From Chloroflexota bacterium (GTDB lineage Bacteria > Chloroflexota > UBA11872 > VXOZ01), in assembly GCA_958295775.1 (NCBI GenBank), contig CATQHC010000003.1, positions 124,001 through 188,000 of the forward strand: a stretch of 64,000 nt of DNA, in the 5' to 3' direction. Of this stretch, positions 59,999 to 64,000 are shown piece after piece. Under the pieces are notes generated by a model, which ran no database searches, was not told the origin of the DNA, and saw nothing but the letters and a program-made list of their open reading frames with translations. How positions within the stretch are numbered: position 1 is the stretch's first letter; every line of letters starts with the position of its first letter. The position numbers and the translations under genes are program-made.

Positions 59999-60254
59999 TT
60001 TGGGCGGCGGCGCCGGCATTGCCCCGAGGCAGCCAGCTCGCGCAAGGCAGTGATGGACTCCCGCCACGCTCACCGTCGGCTCGTCGTGACGGCTTGCTGC
60101 GCACAGTGGCCGTTGCACGGGACGGCCTTGAGGTTGAGGTTGGAGATTGCGCACGCGGCCGCCTCCTGCTATGCTGTCTAATAGCCGTGCGTGGGCACGG
60201 ATTAATAATTGCATGTGCCGTTGACCACAGGCGCTCCCGCCCGGGAGCATAATC

Positions 60255-60386
60255 CTCAGGTTCACGAGGTAAGCCTGTTGAGGTAAGATCGCAGAACCGG
60301 AGCATTGCACGCTGCCGCATGGCAGCGACGAATGCATGTGAGAGGTCTGTGTATGCTAAGCCTTGGTCAACGCCAAGGCTCTTTTA
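60255..60386 (+). promoter_or_regulatory. Ribosomal protein L10 leader with attenuator
   Basis: The leader contains CACGAGGTAAGCC-type and GAGGTAAGATCGCAG stretches and GCTGCCGCATGGCAGC, in the place of the L10-binding leader of rplJL. It ends in a stem AGCCTTGG/CCAAGGCT (60359-60380) followed by CTTTTATTT, an intrinsic terminator 24 bases before rplJ. Feedback by L10/L12 is established for this operon in other bacteria; the exact fold here is my inference. Confidence 0.65.
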
Positions 60387-60410
60387 TTTGCAGAAGGGAG
60401 GTGACGCACT

Positions 60411-60944
60411 TTGGGAACTCGTGAAGAAAAGTCCGTAATCATCGAGGAGTTGCGTGAGCGGCTGCGGGCCACAGATCTGGCGATCGTAGCTGACTACCGG
60501 GGCCTCACGGTGGGGCAAATGCAGACGCTCCGCCGAGAAATCAGGGGTGCGGGCGGCCAGTTTAAGGTGGCAAAGAACACGTTGCTCCGCTTGGCGGCGG
60601 AACGAGAAGACCAGGCAGGTCTTGCCACGCTGCTGGATGGCCCCAGCGGCATTGCCTTTGCCGAGGGCGACATGGTGGCCGTAGCCAAGGCGGTAACGGA
60701 TTTCGCCAAGAGAGCGGATGCGCTGGAGGTACGCGGCGGCCTGATGAACGGACAGGCCATCGGCGCGGATGGGGTGGCTGCGCTGGCAGCCCTGCCCTCC
60801 CGTGAGGAGTTGCTCGCCAAGATGCTGGGGAGCATGCAGTCCCCCGCCACCAATCTGGTGGGCGTGCTCAACGGCGTCGCGCGCAGTCTGGCCTACGTGT
60901 TGCAAGCACGCGCCGAGCAACTACAGCAGGCGGAAGGCGCATAG
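60411..60944 (+). CDS. rplJ: 50S ribosomal protein L10
   Basis: Forms the stalk base with L12 dimers and binds 23S rRNA near the GTPase centre. 177 residues from TTG, with the strong site GGGAGGTGACG 7 bases upstream. Seen: LRATDLAIVADYRGLTVGQMQTLRREIRGAGGQFKVAKNTLLRLA (about 17-60), then LLDGPSGIAFAEGD and a C-terminal helix LNGVARSLAYVLQARAEQLQQ that carries L12. It is followed by rplL after 99 bp. The usual rplK/rplA upstream and rpoB downstream genes are absent from the visible neighbourhood. Confidence 0.96.
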   Translation: MGTREEKSVIIEELRERLRATDLAIVADYRGLTVGQMQTLRREIRGAGGQFKVAKNTLLRLAAEREDQAGLATLLDGPSGIAFAEGDMVAVAKAVTDFAKRADALEVRGGLMNGQAIGADGVAALAALPSREELLAKMLGSMQSPATNLVGVLNGVARSLAYVLQARAEQLQQAEGA

Positions 60945-61043
60945 TAACGGCATTGCGCTCGCCTGCTTTGCCGGCGAGGGTAATCCCAATTGACGGCAAT
61001 GAGTGAAACAATCGTGCAGTTCCGGAGTTTAGGAGAGAAGACC

Positions 61044-61430
61044 ATGGCGCAGACAATTGCGACTGAGGACATTATTGCAGCGATCGAGAACATGACACTG
61101 CTAGAGGTTTCGGAGCTTGTGAAGGCTCTGGAAGAGAAGTTCGGCGTGTCGGCCGCCGCGCCCGTCGCGGTAGTGGCAGGAGCGGCCGATGGCGATGGCG
61201 CCGCGGCTGAAGAGGAGAAGGATTCGTTTGACGTCGTGCTGACTGAAATCGGCGACAAGAAGATCCAGGTCATCAAGGCCGTGCGCGAAATTACCGGCCT
61301 CGGCCTGCGCGAGGCCAAGGCGGCCGTTGAGGCAGCGCCGAACCCCATCAGGGAAGGCCTTGCCAAAGAAGAGGCCGAAGAGATCAAAGGCAAGCTGGAA
61401 GAGGTGGGGGCCTCCGTCGAGCTCAAGTAA
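61044..61430 (+). CDS. rplL: 50S ribosomal protein L7/L12
   Basis: Stalk protein that recruits and activates translational GTPases, 128 residues. N-terminal dimerisation helix [29 protein letters not shown], an Ala-rich hinge ([21 protein letters not shown]), and the C-terminal domain [45 protein letters not shown] with the factor-binding KxxxIKxVRExTGLGLxEAK pattern. TTAGGAGAG lies 8 bases before ATG 61044. Same leader and operon as rplJ. Confidence 0.97.
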   Translation: MAQTIATEDIIAAIENMTLLEVSELVKALEEKFGVSAAAPVAVVAGAADGDGAAAEEEKDSFDVVLTEIGDKKIQVIKAVREITGLGLREAKAAVEAAPNPIREGLAKEEAEEIKGKLEEVGASVELK

Positions 61431-61489
61431 GCGCTCGCAAGCTACAGTTAGGTCGCCATTTCAGTCGTCGTAAGTAAGTGAACCAGCCC

Positions 61490-61575
61490 CTCCCGTGACG
61501 GAGACCTTTGAATTACCCACATGCATTCGGGACGAACTTCCTCTCCCTAGGGAGAGGATTGAGGTGAGGGGTCTT
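61490..61575. repeat. CCCTCTCC-type repeat pieces
   Basis: CCCCTCCCGTGACGGAG near 61489 and CCTCTCCCTAGGGAGAGG near 61540, followed by GAGGTGAGGGGTC. The second piece is a perfect palindrome. Confidence 0.7.
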
Positions 61576-61672
61576 TTGGTTGAATTGGTCCCTTAAACTG
61601 TGCAAGGTCAAGACATAACAGAGCGAAGTCGTATTCATAGGTAGGGAATTTGGAAGAGTCACCCTTACCTCC

Positions 61673-61695
61673 GTATCAAGTACGGGGCAGGCTCT
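61673..61695. repeat. 23-base segment shared with 33924-33946
   Basis: Identical over 23 bases but in the opposite orientation (contains CAAGTACGGGGCAGGCTCT). It sits between repeat pieces in both places. Confidence 0.8.
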
Positions 61696-61965
61696 AACCC
61701 TCTTCGTCGAGGGAGAGGGAACCATGTTGGTCCCGCTAGGGTTACGCAATGGTCTCCGTGACGGGAGAGGACTGTATCCGTACGGCGAGAGTTGCCCGAG
61801 GGTCTGTGTCCAGGAAGAAGGTGTTATCTCACTGGGGCAAGGACTGTAAACTCGCCACCTACGACCCACAGGCCTGCCCTGGTCTGACAACCCTCATCGC
61901 TAAACGAAAGCAGCGCAGTCCAGTATGTACTGGACTGCGCTGTCGGGACTAACGCCCGCAGAAGA

Positions 61966-63030
61966 CTATTCAGAATCCCCGACCCTCCCTATCTCTTCCT
62001 GATGGCGCAATTCCAAGCCGTCCTCTGTCAACTGATACAGTTGCACCACACGCAGCGTCGGACAGCACATCCCGTCGCCCTCCCCGTGGGTCACCATTTG
62101 CACCTTGATGTAGAGATCTGCGACGACAAGCTCTTCAAGTTGCACACGGTCGCCCAGCAGGACGGATGCCACGTGCACCGGCGCACCGTCCTCGTTGATT
62201 ACGGCTTCCAGGGAACGGAACGTGCCGCTGCCACCGCCGCTTGCCTCAAGCACGACCGCGGCATCATGTATGCCGTCACCGTTCAGGTCGCCGAATGCCA
62301 CCAGATCCATCATTGTAATGTGAATCTTGCTCGCTGAGCCCTCGATTGCCTCTTCATACTTGCCGTCCTGCAACTGCGCTTGGCCATCCTTGGGAAACTC
62401 ATGCTGATAGGTGGCGTTGCGCAGCGCGTCCTCCGTCAGTTCACCTGCCGGCGTGGTGCGTTGCAGCAGCCTGAGCACGCCAAAGCCCAAATTATAGCGG
62501 CGCACTTCCGCTTGCGTGGGACAACACATGGCGTCGCCCTCACCATGCGCCAGCATTCGCACCGTAATGACGGCATCCTCAATCTCGAGCGACTCGATTC
62601 GCACACGGTCCCCGAGTGCGGCGGAGTGAAAGTGAAACGGATTGCCGAGTCTGTTGATGACAATAGCCAAGGTGTAGAACGAGCCACTGCCGCCCCCACT
62701 CGCCACCAGCACCACTGCGGCATCGTCTAGCGTGTCAGCGTTTACATCACCAAATGCGAAGTGTTCACTCAACACAAGGGTGTTCTTGCTCGCGGAATCC
62801 GGCGCTACCGGCTCCTCATATGCCCCGTCCTGCAACTGCGCCTGCCCCGCCTTCACGAATTCAGACGTATACGTGGCGTTTTTCAATACATCGATGGTGA
62901 GTGGCGCCGGTTCCCCATCGATCAGATTGGGCTCTTGCCCAGCGGGCTGTTGTACTGCACAGCCGCTTAGCAATAACGCCGCCGCCAAAAGACACAACGG
63001 AAACACGCCGGCCGCAACTGACCTCATCAT
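61966..63030 (-). CDS. Lipoprotein with two tandem copies of a Gly-rich calcium-type domain
   Basis: 354 residues. Signal with lipobox LLLSGC near residue 24. Two copies of one domain: each has LKNATY or LRNATYxxEF start, AQLQDGxYEE, an FGDxNxDxxDDAAVVL loop (EF-hand/FG-GAP-like Asp ladder), GGGSGxFxxLxxVIN, GDRVxxExLxxxDxxI and the closing HGEGDxMCCPT with two conserved Cys. The second copy (about 190-340) is clearly related to the first (about 43-183). AAGGAACTAGG precedes the ATG. Similar single-domain lipoproteins occur widely; the tandem form is a duplication. Function unknown, calcium binding inferred. Confidence 0.87.
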   Translation of the reverse strand: MMRSVAAGVFPLCLLAAALLLSGCAVQQPAGQEPNLIDGEPAPLTIDVLKNATYTSEFVKAGQAQLQDGAYEEPVAPDSASKNTLVLSEHFAFGDVNADTLDDAAVVLVASGGGSGSFYTLAIVINRLGNPFHFHSAALGDRVRIESLEIEDAVITVRMLAHGEGDAMCCPTQAEVRRYNLGFGVLRLLQRTTPAGELTEDALRNATYQHEFPKDGQAQLQDGKYEEAIEGSASKIHITMMDLVAFGDLNGDGIHDAAVVLEASGGGSGTFRSLEAVINEDGAPVHVASVLLGDRVQLEELVVADLYIKVQMVTHGEGDGMCCPTLRVVQLYQLTEDGLELRHQEEIGRVGDSE

Positions 63031-63167
63031 GATCCTAGTTCCTTGCTAAGTTCGTGAAGTACTATGCGACGTGAGCGTCGTGGTTTGATCTCTTCCGTCC
63101 CTCTCTCACGACCACAAGTCACAGCTACACACATAGACCAGTATACGCGCTAGTATATTGTAAATGT

Positions 63168-64000
63168 CTATGCGGCATGGCGACGCGTCAAACGGAAGAC
63201 CTGCACGCCAAATAGGACGACAACACTTACCACTGCCAGACCGTACCGTGGCCAGGCAGCGCCGCTCACACTACCCATGAACGCGGCTAAGACGATGACG
63301 AGTGCTACGGTGAGCAGGGCCGCGTCATTCCACCGGAGAAGTGCAGATGGATTCCGGCTTGCGCCGGAATGACGGGAAACGGTCCCAGCGCGCGGCGCGC
63401 CGGCCAATTGACCCGCGTAGCCCCGTAACCGCATGACCGTATACAGCCGTTGCACGTAGTCCATGCTGTGCACAAAGACAAGCCCCAGTCCGATGCTGAG
63501 GTTTTTCACCCGTTGCCACGGCGAACCGCCGCCGAGCCCGCCCCGCAGCCGCAGCGATAGCACAAGACGACGCGTGAGTTCCAACAAGACAAACACCGCG
63601 CGATAGGCCATGAGAAGGCTCTCGGCCACCAACGCGGGCAGGAACCGGCTCAGTGGCGCAAAGATGCGCGGATAGGGCGTGGAGGCAACGAGCAGCAGGA
63701 CAACCAGCGCCATTGTAGGCGCCTTGGCGATGATGGTGAGGACCGTGAGCCAGGTGCCGTCCCAGCGCGAGATAGCGAAGATAGCCACAAATAACACCGT
63801 GTAGAGCGAGGTTGCGCCAAGTGTCAGCACCGGCAGCGGTGTGGTGAGGAGCAAGGCCAGCACCAGACCGTACGTTGCCAGCAAGAGCACGACGTGGTCC
63901 GCCAGTATCACGGCCACAAGTACCGCCACGACGAGCATTGCTTTGGCCGTCAGCGTGGCATTGTGCAGCCAACTGCGATAATGCGTTGCCCATAGATCAA
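63168..64000 (-). CDS. ECF transporter T component (CbiQ/EcfT type), start beyond window
   Basis: Partial gene; 277 residues visible and coding continues past 64000 because the frame stays open through LWATHYRSWLHNATLTAKAML upstream of an internal ATG at 63938. Five to six hydrophobic helices, then LSLRLRGG near the middle and the coupling motif MRLRGYAGQLAG, aligned with TARGYSGELR of the CbiQ at 21045. After that motif, a repeat-derived stretch TVSRHSGASRNPSALL is inserted, followed by the last helices. The matching S and ATPase genes lie outside the window. Substrate unknown. Confidence 0.85.
   Translation of the reverse strand, partial: DLWATHYRSWLHNATLTAKAMLVVAVLVAVILADHVVLLLATYGLVLALLLTTPLPVLTLGATSLYTVLFVAIFAISRWDGTWLTVLTIIAKAPTMALVVLLLVASTPYPRIFAPLSRFLPALVAESLLMAYRAVFVLLELTRRLVLSLRLRGGLGGGSPWQRVKNLSIGLGLVFVHSMDYVQRLYTVMRLRGYAGQLAGAPRAGTVSRHSGASRNPSALLRWNDAALLTVALVIVLAAFMGSVSGAAWPRYGLAVVSVVVLFGVQVFRLTRRHAA
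63349..63375. repeat. GTCATTCC-type repeat translated inside the ECF T gene
   Basis: ATTCCGGC/GCCGGAAT arms around TTGC, in frame within the coding sequence, between two conserved parts of the protein. Confidence 0.85.

Larger units (their letters stand above)
61431..61965. other. Intergenic region downstream of rplL, repeat-rich
   Basis: No gene. Contains CCCTCTCC-type repeat pieces (61490-61575), the 23-base segment shared with 33924-33946 (at 61673-61695), and a CAGTCCAGT/ACTGGACTG hairpin (61916-61936) of which the left arm may serve the lipoprotein gene's terminator. Confidence 0.6.

Overview
The window is a high-GC bacterial chromosome segment with about 57 protein genes, three tRNAs and many small dispersed palindromes. 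I favour a Chloroflexota lineage, at moderate confidence. The reasons are Ala/Glu-rich lipoprotein leaders of the AAAC type, a Tat-type lipoprotein sugar-binding protein, many GTG/TTG starts, scattered his genes and abundant GTCATTCC- and GTAGCGC-type repeats. No marker gene settles the phylum.

Layout. 1-3.5 kb (minus strand): polyphosphate-linked CHAD and Ppx/GppA genes and a class V aminotransferase. 3.7-7.6 kb: DHA2-type MFS exporter, tRNA-Thr, EamA transporter, tRNA-Tyr and tRNA-Asp. 7.9-14.1 kb: zinc-ribbon protein, membrane proteins, a SAM methyltransferase and a DUF3644 (HEPN-like) protein. 14.3-18.0 kb: hisH, hisA and hisF, interrupted by an NYN-domain RNase-like gene with its own promoter. 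18.1-22.9 kb: a double-GNAT gene and a complete cobalt/nickel ECF transporter (cbiM, cbiN, cbiQ, cbiO) behind a good promoter and a palindromic operator. 23-33 kb: 2-hydroxyacid dehydrogenase with a nearby partial duplicate, Liv-type binding protein, creatininase-family amidohydrolase, guaA, ABC-2 permease and gamma-glutamyltransferase. 33.4-36 kb (minus): a PaaK-type CoA ligase and two MaoC-like hydratases. 36.4-45 kb: mostly metabolic genes (TauD-like dioxygenase, HD hydrolase, SelA-like PLP enzyme, alpha/beta hydrolase, PHP/DUF3604 protein, sugar-binding lipoprotein). 45.3-48.7 kb: an envelope lipoprotein and an OmpR-type two-component pair. 48.9-54.9 kb: a defence-like cluster of HigB toxin, HigA-ImmA/IrrE antitoxin, a possible PD-(D/E)XK protein, a GIY-YIG protein and a Type IIG restriction-modification enzyme split by a frameshift. 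54.9-64 kb: a phosphoglycerate-dehydrogenase-like gene, a QueF homologue without its catalytic cysteine, two paralogous surface proteins of an unrecognised repeated domain, rplJ-rplL with an attenuator leader, a tandem-duplicated lipoprotein and the start-truncated T component of a second ECF transporter.

The most unusual observations are: (1) the QueF-fold protein with Asp in place of the nucleophilic Cys; (2) the paralogous pair carrying four copies of an unrecognised domain; (3) dispersed repeats that have become coding sequence in guaA, in the second ECF T component and at the C-terminus of the Type IIG enzyme; (4) the Type IIG frameshift; (5) the NYN gene with a strong promoter followed at once by a perfect palindrome in its leader. 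No CRISPR array, insertion sequence, prophage or replication origin was seen.
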